Source of the DNA: Verrucomicrobiaceae bacterium
GTDB lineage: Bacteria > Verrucomicrobiota > Verrucomicrobiia > Verrucomicrobiales > DEV007
DNA length: 34,852 bases
Assembly: GCA_012719225.1 (NCBI GenBank)
Contig: JAAYAT010000391.1
Location: forward strand, 1-34,852
Reading direction: 5' to 3'
Shown here piece after piece: positions 1-7,478 of the stretch. The translations under genes were made by a program, and so were the position numbers. Numbering within the stretch: the first letter of the stretch is position 1; each line of letters begins with the position of its first letter. Below the pieces are notes generated by a model, which saw only the letters and a program-made list of their open reading frames with translations, made no database searches and was not told where the DNA came from.

Positions 1-1458
1 CCCGACGCGGATCTTTTCACCAACGTCTATGTCGTGCCCCCGACCTTTCTTTCCACCGCCGGCGGCGGCGGTGGCGGCGGCGGTGGCGGCGGTGCCGCTG
101 CGGCAGATCCCTTCGCCGATCCGGTGGCTGCGGGAGGAGGCGCGGGAACGGTTGGTCGCCGCACCGCCAAGGAGATTCTCGAAAGCGCTGGAATCACCTT
201 CACCGGTGGTGCCAGTGCGATTTACAACGCGGCGACTTCCCAGTTGATCATCCGCAACACCTCGGATCAGATGGAACTGGTCGAAGCGTATATCGATTCG
301 ATCAAACAGGGGGTCGAGAAACAAATCTACATCACCTCCCGCTTCGTGGAGATCAGTGAAGAAGACGGGGAGGAACTCGGCTTCGATTGGCTCCTTGGTC
401 CCTTCAACCTCGGCTCCACCCCCCGCGTCTTCGGTGCGGGCGGCACCGTGGGCAACGCGGTGGGGGCCGGAAACGCCGCCGACTACAGTTTCGTGAACCC
501 TGCCAACCAGCTCCCCATTGGATTCAACAATCTCACCGCCGGGCTTCGCTCCGGGTCGCGCGCCATTGACGGAAACTCCATCGACGCCCTCATCGCGGAA
601 GCGGCCGGTGGCGGCGACGGCCTCTCGGCCATGGCCCCCGCGGTCTTCGGGATCTCCGGTGTCTTCACCGACCCGCAGTTCCAGGTCATGATCCGCGCCC
701 TCAGCCAGAAGAAAGGCGTGGACCTGCTCTCGGCCCCGTCGGTGATGGCCCGCAGCGGCCAGCGCGCCAAGATCGAGGTCATTCGTGAGTTCATCTATCC
801 CACCGAATACGATCCGCCGGAAATTCCGAACCAGTTCGGTGGCTCCATCGGATTCGGTGGTGGTGGCGGCGGTGTTTCCACCAGTGGTGGGTTCCCCGTG
901 ACTCCGGCGACTCCGACGGCGTTCGAGACGAGAAACACTGGGGTGACCCTCGAAGTGGATCCGGTGCTCGGTGCCGACGAGTTCACCATCGACCTGAACC
1001 TCGCCCCTGAAGTGGTGGAGTTCGACGGGTTCATCAACTACGGCAGTCCCATCCAGACTTCGTCGGTGAACGCCCTCGGCATCGTGACCCCTGTCGTAGT
1101 GACGGAAAACCGCATCGAGATGCCCATCTTCAACACCCGGAAAGTGACCACACAGGTGACGATCTGGGACGGCCAGACCGTGGCCTTGGGTGGTCTTATC
1201 CGCGAAGACATTCAGGATGTGGAAGACAAAATCCCCTTCCTCGGCGATCTGCCGGCGATCGGGCGTCTCTTCCGCTCCAGTGTGGAACTCCACCTGAAGC
1301 GCAACCTGACCATTTTCGTGAAGGCCCAGTTGATGGATCCCTCCGGCATGCCGATCAACGGCGGCATCGTCGACGAGCCGCTCCCCGAGCCGGTTCCGCG
1401 GCCCCCCATCACCACACCGGCGGCCTTTGCCCCCGGACCGATTCCCTACCAGAAATGA
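1..1458 (+). CDS. Amuc_1098-family type IV pilus outer-membrane secretin (5' partial)
   Basis: The frame is open from base 1, so the true start lies upstream; a GTG at 34 is only the first start codon inside the window. About 485 codons remain. They begin with a short segment (DLFTNVYVVPPTF), a run of 11 glycines, then a small-domain region (about residues 50-110) followed by the secretin core. The core shows DPQFQVMIRALSQKKGVDLL, an IEVIREFIYPTEYDPP segment, NLAPEVVEFDGFINYGSPI, and the secretin signature TVALGGLIRED followed by KIPFLGDLPAIGRLFRS. These features match the verrucomicrobial Amuc_1098 family, whose members form the outer-membrane channel for type IV pili. A second glycine-rich loop lies between IPNQF and TPTAFE. 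The C-terminal tail is proline-rich. It is the last gene of its transcript, given the terminator directly after it. Confidence 0.9.
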   Translation, partial: PDADLFTNVYVVPPTFLSTAGGGGGGGGGGGAAAADPFADPVAAGGGAGTVGRRTAKEILESAGITFTGGASAIYNAATSQLIIRNTSDQMELVEAYIDSIKQGVEKQIYITSRFVEISEEDGEELGFDWLLGPFNLGSTPRVFGAGGTVGNAVGAGNAADYSFVNPANQLPIGFNNLTAGLRSGSRAIDGNSIDALIAEAAGGGDGLSAMAPAVFGISGVFTDPQFQVMIRALSQKKGVDLLSAPSVMARSGQRAKIEVIREFIYPTEYDPPEIPNQFGGSIGFGGGGGGVSTSGGFPVTPATPTAFETRNTGVTLEVDPVLGADEFTIDLNLAPEVVEFDGFINYGSPIQTSSVNALGIVTPVVVTENRIEMPIFNTRKVTTQVTIWDGQTVALGGLIREDIQDVEDKIPFLGDLPAIGRLFRSSVELHLKRNLTIFVKAQLMDPSGMPINGGIVDEPLPEPVPRPPITTPAAFAPGPIPYQK

Positions 1459-1492
1459 GTTGGGTGAAATTGAAGAGATAACTTCAACGGAG

Positions 1493-1526
1493 ACGCGGCT
1501 CGCTGAGCCGCGTTTTTTGTTTTTTT
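1493..1526 (+). terminator. Rho-independent terminator after the secretin gene
   Basis: A perfect 9-bp stem (acgcggctc / gagccgcgt, 1493-1501 and 1505-1513) with a 3-base loop is followed by a T-rich run, TTTTTTG then TTTTTTT. This is a textbook intrinsic terminator. Its T-tract overlaps the only usable start codon of coaE (TTG at 1525). Confidence 0.85.
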
Positions 1527-2148
1527 GAGAGACTTCTTACAGATCGCGGTGACGGGCGGGGTGGCCTGCGGCAAATCGTCGGTGGCGCGCCGCTTGCTAG
1601 AGGGCCTCCCGGGGGGGACTGCCTCCTACATCAGCTGTGACGAAGAGGTGCGGGCGCTCCTGGAGATGCCGGAAATCCAGCGGGACATCGACGAATTGGG
1701 CCGCGTCCACGGGCGGGAACTGCTCCGGGAGGGGAGCCTGGACCGGAAAGAACTGCGAGAACTCTTGTTTGAAAATTCTGTTTTCCGTGGAAAAGTGGAA
1801 GCAATCCTGCACCCCCTCGTTCTGGATCGTGTGAACGCGCGGTCGGAGACGTGGTCCGACCTGGTTCGGATTTCCATCGTTGAGGTACCGCTCCTCTACG
1901 AGGTGGAATTTCCCCTGGATCGGGATATCGATCTGGTGGTGGCCTCCTCCCGGGCAACGCAGAAGAAACGCCTCACTTTTGACCGAAATCTTGAGGAAGG
2001 GGTGGCAGAGAAAATCATCGGGGCTCAGATTCCGATAGAAGAGAAAATACAAAGGGCAAATATAGTCGTGTGGAATGATGGGGCCATCGAGACCCTCTTC
2101 GCCCAGACGGATCACCTTGTTTCGCGTTGTGATAGAATGTTTAACTGA
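1525..2148 (+). CDS. coaE: Dephospho-CoA kinase
   Basis: CoaE phosphorylates the ribose 3'-OH of dephospho-CoA with ATP, the last step of coenzyme A synthesis in the cytoplasm. The 207-residue length is normal for the family. The N-terminus has the first beta strand and a P-loop (residues 9-18, VTGGVACGKS), then the CoA-domain region with ELLREGSLDRKELRELLF, the LHPLV motif, and VEVPLLYE, all typical of CoaE. The start is TTG at 1525: an in-frame TGA at 1504 blocks extension and the next start codon (GTG 1549) would cut off the P-loop strand. This start lies inside the T-tract of the upstream terminator and has no Shine-Dalgarno. The stop TGA abuts the rho ATG (TGAATG), so the two genes are probably co-transcribed. 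The 3' end of the gene is AT-richer than the rest. Confidence 0.92.
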   Translation: MRDFLQIAVTGGVACGKSSVARRLLEGLPGGTASYISCDEEVRALLEMPEIQRDIDELGRVHGRELLREGSLDRKELRELLFENSVFRGKVEAILHPLVLDRVNARSETWSDLVRISIVEVPLLYEVEFPLDRDIDLVVASSRATQKKRLTFDRNLEEGVAEKIIGAQIPIEEKIQRANIVVWNDGAIETLFAQTDHLVSRCDRMFN

Positions 2149-3534
2149 ATGACTGATAACTCCACTGTGGACTCGGAAGAGTCGAATCCCGGAAACGACC
2201 CGATCGACGCGGTCGCGGTGAGCGTCCCCGAGCGGGTCAATCTGAACGAGTTCCAGCAGCATCCGCTCCTCCGCCTGCATGAGATCGCGCAGGAGCTGGA
2301 CCTGCGGGTGGCCGGGATCCGATCCCGACACCAGCTCGTTTTCGAAATTCTGAAATACTACGGCAGCCGCGGCACCGTGCTGGAGGCGGAAGGCTATCTC
2401 GATTACTCGGGCGACAATTGCGGATTCCTGCGTTGGCCTGCCTTCAGCTTCGCCTCCAACGCCGACGATGTGTATCTCGCGGTGCGTTTCATCAAAAATC
2501 ACGATCTGCGCGGTGGCCAGTGGATCAAATGCCTCGTGCGTCCGCCGCGCGACAAGGAGAAATTCCTCACCGTCGAGGAAGTGCTCGAAGTGGAGGGACG
2601 CCCCGTGGACGAATGGAAATCGCCCCCGCATTTCGACGGCCTCACCGCGATGTTCCCCTCGGAACGGATGATCCTTGAAACCACCGCCGCCAAGTCGCCC
2701 TCGCCCCGGGTGATCGACCTCGTCGCACCGCTCGGGAAAGGCCAGCGCGGGCTGATCGTGGCCCCCCCGCGGGGAGGGAAGACCATTCTCCTGAAAAATA
2801 TCGCCATCTCGATCCGGGAAAACAATCCGGATGTGGAACTGATCGTTCTCCTCCTCGACGAGCGCCCCGAAGAAGTCACCGACTTCCGCGAGACGGTGGA
2901 GGCCTCGGTCTACAGCTCCACCTTCGACGAGAGCGCGAACCGGCACATCGAAGTCGCCGACATGGTTCTCGACCGCGCCAAGCGACTCGTCGAGACCGGC
3001 AAAGATGTCGTCGTGCTCCTCGACAGCCTCACCCGGCTCGCCCGTGCCCACAACTCCGCCCGCCAAGGGGGAGGGGACGGCGGCGGCGGCCGCCACAAGC
3101 GCGGCGGCGGCGGTGGGGGCGGAGCGATCGGGAGCGGAGGCATCTCCCCGAAAGCGCTCGAACGATCCCGCCGCTTCTTCGGTGCGGCCCGCAATGTGGA
3201 GGAAGGCGGCAGCCTCACCATCCTCGCGACCTGTCTCATCGAGACCGACAGCCGCATGGACGACGTGATCTTCGAAGAATTCAAAGGCACCGGGAACATG
3301 GAGATCACCCTCGACCGCGAGATGGCCGAGTCGCGGATCTTCCCCGCGATCCACCTGCTCAAGAGCGGGACCCGCAAAGATGAACTGCTCTATCATCCCG
3401 ACGAATACCAGCGCATCAACTCCCTGCGGAAACAGATGGCGCAGCGCCCCGCCCCCGAGGCCATGGTGGTTCTCCTGAAACTGATCCAATCCACCGGATC
3501 GAATGCGGAACTGCTCCTTCGCGGGATTCAGTGA
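2149..3534 (+). CDS. rho: Transcription termination factor Rho
   Basis: Rho is a hexameric RNA-dependent ATPase/translocase that ends transcription. An N-terminal Rho_N helix bundle (about residues 32-75) is followed by the cold-shock-like RNA-binding domain with [12 protein letters not shown], the Walker A APPRGGKT (205-212), [12 protein letters not shown], Walker [14 protein letters not shown] (about 284-297) and the C-terminal [16 protein letters not shown] / [11 protein letters not shown] / FPAI / SGTRKDELL blocks. Length 461, slightly above the E. coli protein (419). The Q-loop, which contacts RNA in the central channel (secondary site), is replaced by a glycine-rich, basic stretch at residues 305-331: about 16 Gly with R305, R315, H316, K317 and R318. 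Start ATG directly abuts the coaE stop; rnd follows after 13 bases. The function is certain; the effect of the altered loop is not. Confidence 0.97.
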   Translation: MTDNSTVDSEESNPGNDPIDAVAVSVPERVNLNEFQQHPLLRLHEIAQELDLRVAGIRSRHQLVFEILKYYGSRGTVLEAEGYLDYSGDNCGFLRWPAFSFASNADDVYLAVRFIKNHDLRGGQWIKCLVRPPRDKEKFLTVEEVLEVEGRPVDEWKSPPHFDGLTAMFPSERMILETTAAKSPSPRVIDLVAPLGKGQRGLIVAPPRGGKTILLKNIAISIRENNPDVELIVLLLDERPEEVTDFRETVEASVYSSTFDESANRHIEVADMVLDRAKRLVETGKDVVVLLDSLTRLARAHNSARQGGGDGGGGRHKRGGGGGGGAIGSGGISPKALERSRRFFGAARNVEEGGSLTILATCLIETDSRMDDVIFEEFKGTGNMEITLDREMAESRIFPAIHLLKSGTRKDELLYHPDEYQRINSLRKQMAQRPAPEAMVVLLKLIQSTGSNAELLLRGIQ

Positions 3535-3547
3535 GAATACAGCGGCG

Positions 3548-4684
3548 ATGAGTCAGACACCCATGACATCCCTCGACTCGGCTTCCGAGACCTACATCGA
3601 TCGGATCGAGGATCTCCATGCCTTTGTCGCGAAAGCCGAACACGCCGGAGATTTCCGCGCCTGCTCGATCGATACCGAGGCGGACAGCATGCACTCCTAC
3701 GAGACGAAGCTGTGTCTCATCCAGTTTTCGCTGCCGGGAGCACTCGCCATCCTCGATCCCCTCTCGATCGGGATCGCCGGCCTGACAGATTTCGTCACCT
3801 TCGTGGATCGCTTCGACGTGGTCTGGATGCATGGAGCCGACTACGACATATCCCTCTTCAACAGCACCTTCAACTGGGTTCCCCGGACCATATTCGACAC
3901 CCAGGTGGCGGCCCGCTTTCTCGGCAAGAGCAAGTTCGGCCTCGCCAATCTGCTGGAGGAAGAATACGGAGTGAAACTTTCCAAACAATCCCAGAAAGCC
4001 GATTGGAGCCGCCGCCCGCTCAGCGACAAAATGCTCGCCTACGCCTACAACGACGTGCGCTACCTCCTCGATCTCGGTGGGAAATATCTCGACCGCCTCG
4101 ATGGCATCGGCCGTCTCGAATGGTTTTACGAAAGTTGCGACGCGGCGAAGGAATCCGTCCTCGGGCGCAGCGGCAAATCCGAGGACGACCTCTGGCGCAT
4201 CTCCGGTTGGGGGAAACTTTCGCCGAAAGGCTTGCACTTTCTCCGGCACCTCTGGCTCTGGCGGGACGAAGAATGCCGCCGCCTCGATCGCCCCGCCTTC
4301 AAGTTCTTGGGCAACCAGGAGATCATGACGATGGCCGCGCAGCTCGAAGAGGGGCGGAACGTGAAGCCGCCGCATTATCTCCGCCCCGGCCCGGTCAAAC
4401 GGCTCCATGCGGCGATCGAAGCGGCCCGGGCCGAGAAACCCTCGGAGTATCCCGTCAAACACCGCCGCGGCGACGGTCCCCGCCTCGACATCGATGAAGC
4501 GCGATTCGAGAAAATCCGCCGCCTCCGAGACCAACAAGCCCGACAACTCGGGATCGAACCCACCGTGATCGCCACCCGCACAGTGATGGAGCGCCTCGCC
4601 GCCAACAACTTCCCCGAGGAAGAAAAAAACGGTTTGTTGCTCTCCTGGCAGCAGTCCTTGCTCGACCGCGGAGTAGCGGAGTAG
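3548..4684 (+). CDS. rnd: Ribonuclease D-like 3'-5' exoribonuclease
   Basis: A DEDD-family exonuclease expected to trim 3' ends of tRNA precursors and other stable RNAs. With the ATG at 3548, the metal-binding residues are D42 and E44 (IDTEAD, Exo I), D100 (HGADYDISLF, Exo II) and Y165/D169 (YAYNDVRYLL, Exo III). An HRDC-type helical domain follows (roughly 210-300), including LSPKGLHFLRHLWLWRDEE, and a second helical part near the C-terminus. The length, 378 residues, fits RNase D. An in-frame ATG at 3503 would overlap rho by 32 bases and add unsupported sequence, so 3548 is preferred; 3563 is also possible. The TAG stop falls inside a five-copy 8-bp tandem repeat, so copy-number change would alter the last residues. 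Probably co-transcribed with coaE and rho. Confidence 0.9.
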   Translation: MSQTPMTSLDSASETYIDRIEDLHAFVAKAEHAGDFRACSIDTEADSMHSYETKLCLIQFSLPGALAILDPLSIGIAGLTDFVTFVDRFDVVWMHGADYDISLFNSTFNWVPRTIFDTQVAARFLGKSKFGLANLLEEEYGVKLSKQSQKADWSRRPLSDKMLAYAYNDVRYLLDLGGKYLDRLDGIGRLEWFYESCDAAKESVLGRSGKSEDDLWRISGWGKLSPKGLHFLRHLWLWRDEECRRLDRPAFKFLGNQEIMTMAAQLEEGRNVKPPHYLRPGPVKRLHAAIEAARAEKPSEYPVKHRRGDGPRLDIDEARFEKIRRLRDQQARQLGIEPTVIATRTVMERLAANNFPEEEKNGLLLSWQQSLLDRGVAE

Positions 4685-4710
4685 CGGAGTAGCGGAGTAG
4701 CGGAGTAGCG
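4671..4710. repeat. Tandem repeat, 5 x 8 bp (gagtagcg), spanning the rnd stop codon
   Basis: Five perfect head-to-tail copies of gagtagcg run from 4671 to 4710. The rnd TAG stop (4682-4684) lies in the second copy. Because the unit is not a multiple of three, gain or loss of copies before the stop changes the reading frame. Each copy contains a TAG trinucleotide. Confidence 0.95.
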
Positions 4711-4852
4711 CTTCGTCTCGTGTATTCCCTCGAACGGTGTGCAGGAAGCGATTTCGGTGATACTCCTGCAATCATCGCATCCTTACTTCTGGAGTTCGTT
4801 GCGCTTTATCTTATCAGGATTTCCACCATTTCACGTTGATTAACAAGCATAT

Positions 4853-5215
4853 ATGAATGCGCGCGCCTTCTCTCTGGGGCTTATTTGCGGGCTAGTGCCC
4901 CTTTTGGCCATCGTGGCACTGCACTCCAGAAAGCTACATCGAATAGAAGAGAGTTCGCTGCATCGCGCCCGGCTGATGTCACAGTTTGTCGCAATCTTGC
5001 ATGAGGAAGGCTACATTTTGAATGAGGATCAAGGATCGGCACTCAAAAACAAAATTTACTCAAGTTTAACCTCCGAATTGAGAGTTCTTCAGGAAGAGCT
5101 AGACGTGAGCCTGCCTCAGCTCGACGACTCCGACATTGATCGAGGAGTCTCCCTCGTGAATGATTATTGGAGTGTTCCCGTGTTGCCGATCAATGGTAAT
5201 CCGAAATTCAAATAA
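4853..5215 (+). CDS. Small membrane-anchored protein of unknown function
   Basis: A 120-residue open frame that I do not recognise. The N-terminus (residues 5-23, about FSLGLICGLVPLLAIVALH) is one hydrophobic segment flanked by R4 and R26/K27. It fits a signal anchor with the rest of the protein outside the cytoplasm. The soluble part is charged and probably helical (residues 28-105), with no cysteine and no recognisable catalytic motif. Base composition is clearly less GC-rich than the neighbours and codon choice is looser, which suggests recent acquisition or weak selection. There is no Shine-Dalgarno before the ATG; a second ATG-like option is absent nearby. It sits between rnd and the convergent response-regulator gene, followed by a weak hairpin. 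It may be a real lineage-specific gene, but a chance frame cannot be excluded. Confidence 0.5.
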   Translation: MNARAFSLGLICGLVPLLAIVALHSRKLHRIEESSLHRARLMSQFVAILHEEGYILNEDQGSALKNKIYSSLTSELRVLQEELDVSLPQLDDSDIDRGVSLVNDYWSVPVLPINGNPKFK

Positions 5216-5249
5216 CCGCCCCTTAGCTCAGTTGTGAGGCCCCACCCCA

Positions 5250-5275
5250 ACCTCAGCGGGAGGTGATTTTTTCTT
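5250..5275 (+). terminator. Weak candidate terminator between convergent genes
   Basis: A short 5-bp stem (acctc / gaggt, 5250-5254 and 5260-5264, loop agcgg) is followed by GA and a T-rich run ending in TTTCTCT. It could end transcription of the small gene 4853-5215. It overlaps the last codons of the convergent gene. The stem is short, so support is modest. Confidence 0.35.
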
Positions 5276-6626
5276 TCTCTAGTTTCAGGCCCATTTTGCG
5301 GTAGAGCGTGGCGATGCTGACGCCGAGCATGCTGGCTGTTTTTTCGCGGGAACCTCCGTTGTATTTGAGGGTTTCGCGGATGAAGAGCTTCTCCTGTTTT
5401 TTCACGTAGTCCGAGAGCCCCACTCCGATGGGGAGGTGGTGGGTGGTCTTTTCGTCGTCGTCGGTGATTTCGACCTTCTGGGTCACCTTGGGCGGGAGAT
5501 CGACGGGACGGATGCGACCCGCTTCGGCGAAGGCGCAGGCGCGCTCCATGGCGTTCTGCAGTTCCCCGACATTGCCCGGCCAACTGTATCCCTCGAGGAG
5601 ACGTCTGGCGTACTTGTCCACTTCGGGGACCTTGGTGCCGGTGCGTTCGGCGTATTTGTTGAGGAAATAATCGGCGAGCAGCTCGATGTCCTCGACCCGA
5701 CTGCGCAGGGGCGGAACTTCGATGGGGATGATGGAGATTTTGTAAAAGAGGTCTTCCCGGAAGGTGCCGGCTTCGACGCATTCCTGCAGGGGTTTGGCGG
5801 AGGAGGCGATGAAACGCACATCCATTTTCACCGGCAGCTCACCCATGATCCGGCGGGTATTGACCTCCTCCAGGTAGGTCTCCAGCTTGGACTGGAGCCG
5901 GACCGGAAGCATGTGGATTTCTTCCAAGAGGACGGTTCCACCGGCGGCGCGGGAGAAGATCGTCTCGGTGCGTCCTCCGGCGGTGCCGAAGAGTTCCGCC
6001 TCGAGGAGATCTTCGGGTAGGGCGGAGCATTGCAGCACTTTGAACGGAGCGTGATTCCGACGGCTGGCGTTGTGGATGCTGCGGGCCACCATTTGTTTGC
6101 CGGATCCGAATTCGCCTTCGAGGAGGACCGGCGAGTCGTTGTCGGCGATTTTGTCGATGATTTTCAGAATCTCCTGAATTTTGGCGCTGTTTCCGATCAT
6201 GCCGCCCGAGGCCTGGGCGATGGCGGAGAGTTGGAAGGCTTCGCCGGGAAAATTGGCCGGAGGGGTTCGCTGCTGCAGCCCGAGTTCCACGGTGCGCTGG
6301 AGGTCGGCGAGCTCAAAGGGCTTGGTGAGATAGTCGAAGGCTCCCAACCGCATCGCCTCGACCGCCGTCTCGATGGAGCCGTGGCCGGTGACCATGATCA
6401 CCTGGGTGTCGGGATGGGATTCGTTGCTGTGGCGGATGATGTCCAGGCCGTTCATGTCTCCGATCATGAGATCGACGATCATGAGATCGGGTTTCAGGAG
6501 ATCGAGGGCTTGGAGACCTTCCCGCCCGGTTTGCACCGCGGTGACATCGTGCCCCTGCTGGGTGCAGGATTTCGACATCAGTTTCAGGATGGAGGCTTCG
6601 TCGTCTATGAGAAGTATTTTTGCCAT
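5253..6626 (-). CDS. NtrC-like response regulator lacking the GAFTGA loop
   Basis: A 457-residue three-domain regulator. The receiver (1-120) keeps the acidic pocket D8/D9, phospho-acceptor D52, T80 and K102. The central AAA+ domain (about 140-375) has Walker A GEFGSGKQ (171-178), a Walker B-like VLLEEI (232-237) and an arginine-finger region FREDLFYKISIIPIEVPPLRSR-like segment. The C-terminus has a Fis-type helix-turn-helix (SREKTASMLGVSIATLYRK). The loop between ELFG (211-214) and GGTVLLEEI is about seven residues shorter than usual and carries no GAFTGA, the motif that contacts sigma54; the Walker B aspartate is glutamate. The family name suggests sigma54 activation, but these losses argue for a role like TyrR or HupR, acting with sigma70. 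No sensor kinase gene is adjacent. Transcribed divergently from the ECF sigma gene. Confidence 0.9.
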   Translation of the reverse strand: MAKILLIDDEASILKLMSKSCTQQGHDVTAVQTGREGLQALDLLKPDLMIVDLMIGDMNGLDIIRHSNESHPDTQVIMVTGHGSIETAVEAMRLGAFDYLTKPFELADLQRTVELGLQQRTPPANFPGEAFQLSAIAQASGGMIGNSAKIQEILKIIDKIADNDSPVLLEGEFGSGKQMVARSIHNASRRNHAPFKVLQCSALPEDLLEAELFGTAGGRTETIFSRAAGGTVLLEEIHMLPVRLQSKLETYLEEVNTRRIMGELPVKMDVRFIASSAKPLQECVEAGTFREDLFYKISIIPIEVPPLRSRVEDIELLADYFLNKYAERTGTKVPEVDKYARRLLEGYSWPGNVGELQNAMERACAFAEAGRIRPVDLPPKVTQKVEITDDDEKTTHHLPIGVGLSDYVKKQEKLFIRETLKYNGGSREKTASMLGVSIATLYRKMGLKLEKEKITSR

Positions 6627-6713
6627 AACAGCGGGAAGGTGGAGTGGTTGAGCGATCGGCGTTTTTTGATTAAGCTCATCAAATACTACGGAAAGGTTAA
6701 GTATTGCAAGCCT

Positions 6714-6816
6714 AAAATCTCATTTTTGCAAAAAAGGATTCTCAATGCTGGATGGCGCTTCCTTGCTCATTTTTCTCTCTTTTCGCGGGGGTGGGCAGAA
6801 GCCTGTGATTGAGAAT
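6714..6816. promoter_or_regulatory. Palindromes in the divergent control region
   Basis: The 277-bp gap 6627-6903 between the response regulator and the ECF sigma gene holds several symmetric elements. They are AAAAT-N3-ATTTT at 6714-6726, the perfect 12-bp palindrome TTTTTGCAAAAA at 6723-6734, and an inverted pair ATTCTCAAT (6738-6746) / ATTGAGAAT (6808-6816). The second arm of that pair overlaps the -35 box of the sigma70-type promoter. Such spacing (about 70 bp centre to centre) would suit a repressor or activator binding two sites. The binding protein is unknown; the neighbouring response regulator is one candidate. Confidence 0.45.
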
Positions 6817-6837
6817 TGGGAAAATTCGATTTATATT
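6809..6837 (+). promoter_or_regulatory. Sigma70-type promoter for the ECF sigma/anti-sigma pair
   Basis: TTGAGA (6809-6814), a 17-base spacer and TATATT (6832-6837) match the -35 and -10 consensus at 5 of 6 positions each. Transcription would start near 6844, giving a leader of about 60 bases before the ATG at 6904. The spacer contains the inverted repeat GAATT-N5-AATTC (6813-6827). Confidence 0.65.
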
Positions 6838-6903
6838 CTGGAGAAGTTTTTTTACTAAGAAGTCTCACGGTGGGGCGTTGTAAGCGTTGTAGTCATCGCA
6901 CTC

Positions 6904-7446
6904 ATGTCCGCCGTACCGCTCCAGATCATGGAAGTTTCGCCTCGCGAACTCGTGGAATCCGCCCAGGCGGATTTCGAAGGTCCCTTGACGGGCTACGCTG
7001 CCGGACTCCTCGGCGGTGACTGGGACCGCGCCCGCGATGTGGTGCAGGACACGTTCATCAAACTGCACCGGCAGGACCCTGAAATGATCCGGGGCCGCCT
7101 CAAGAGCTGGCTCTACACCGTCTGCCGGAATCGCTCCATCGATGTGCTGAGGAAGGAAAACCCGATGCTCTCTTCCGCCGGAGAGGCCTTTGAGAATCTC
7201 AACGACTCGGCCCCCGATCCGTCTCTGGCGATGGAGCAGCGCGAGCGCCACGCCGAAGTGATGAGTTTCCTCGACCGGCTTCCCGAGAACCAGCGCGAGG
7301 TGATCCGCCTGAAATTCCAAGGGGACCTGAGCTACAAGGAAATCTCCGACGTCACCGGGCTTAGCGTGAGCAATGTGGGATTTCTCATTCACACCGGGAT
7401 CAAAAGACTGCGCAACCTCATGGGAGTGGAGATCCAACCCAACTGA
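6904..7446 (+). CDS. ECF-type RNA polymerase sigma factor
   Basis: A 180-residue sigma70-family protein with only regions 2 and 4, the hallmark of extracytoplasmic-function sigmas. Region 2 (about 25-85) includes DWDRARDVVQDTFIKLHRQ and the promoter-melting segment LKSWLYTVCRNRSIDVLRK. Region 4 (about 120-175) includes LPENQREVIRLKFQGDLSYK, then EISDVTGLSVSNVGFLI, a helix-turn-helix that reads the -35 box. ATG 6904 is the first start; ATG 6928 is an alternative and neither has a Shine-Dalgarno. The gene after it, 32 bases downstream, has the properties of a membrane anti-sigma factor, so the two are likely an operon. The promoters it recognises cannot be told from the sequence. Confidence 0.93.
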   Translation: MSAVPLQIMEVSPRELVESAQADFEGPLTGYAAGLLGGDWDRARDVVQDTFIKLHRQDPEMIRGRLKSWLYTVCRNRSIDVLRKENPMLSSAGEAFENLNDSAPDPSLAMEQRERHAEVMSFLDRLPENQREVIRLKFQGDLSYKEISDVTGLSVSNVGFLIHTGIKRLRNLMGVEIQPN

Positions 7447-7478
7447 AAATTTCAACAACTGCCAACCTGCCAAACCGT

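Noticed and set aside
1597-3489. A 630-codon minus-strand frame opposite coaE and rho
   Set aside because: The plus strand carries unmistakable CoaE and Rho; the antisense frame is low-complexity and spans two genes.
5218-5240. A tRNA gene
   Set aside because: Only the acceptor/D-arm-like first part is present; there is no anticodon or T-arm, so it is reported only as a possible fragment.
6754-6770. A sigma54-like promoter (TGGCGC...TTGCT) beside the NtrC-like gene
   Set aside because: Only nine bases separate the GG and GC elements, where ten are required; the adjacent regulator also lacks the sigma54-contact loop.
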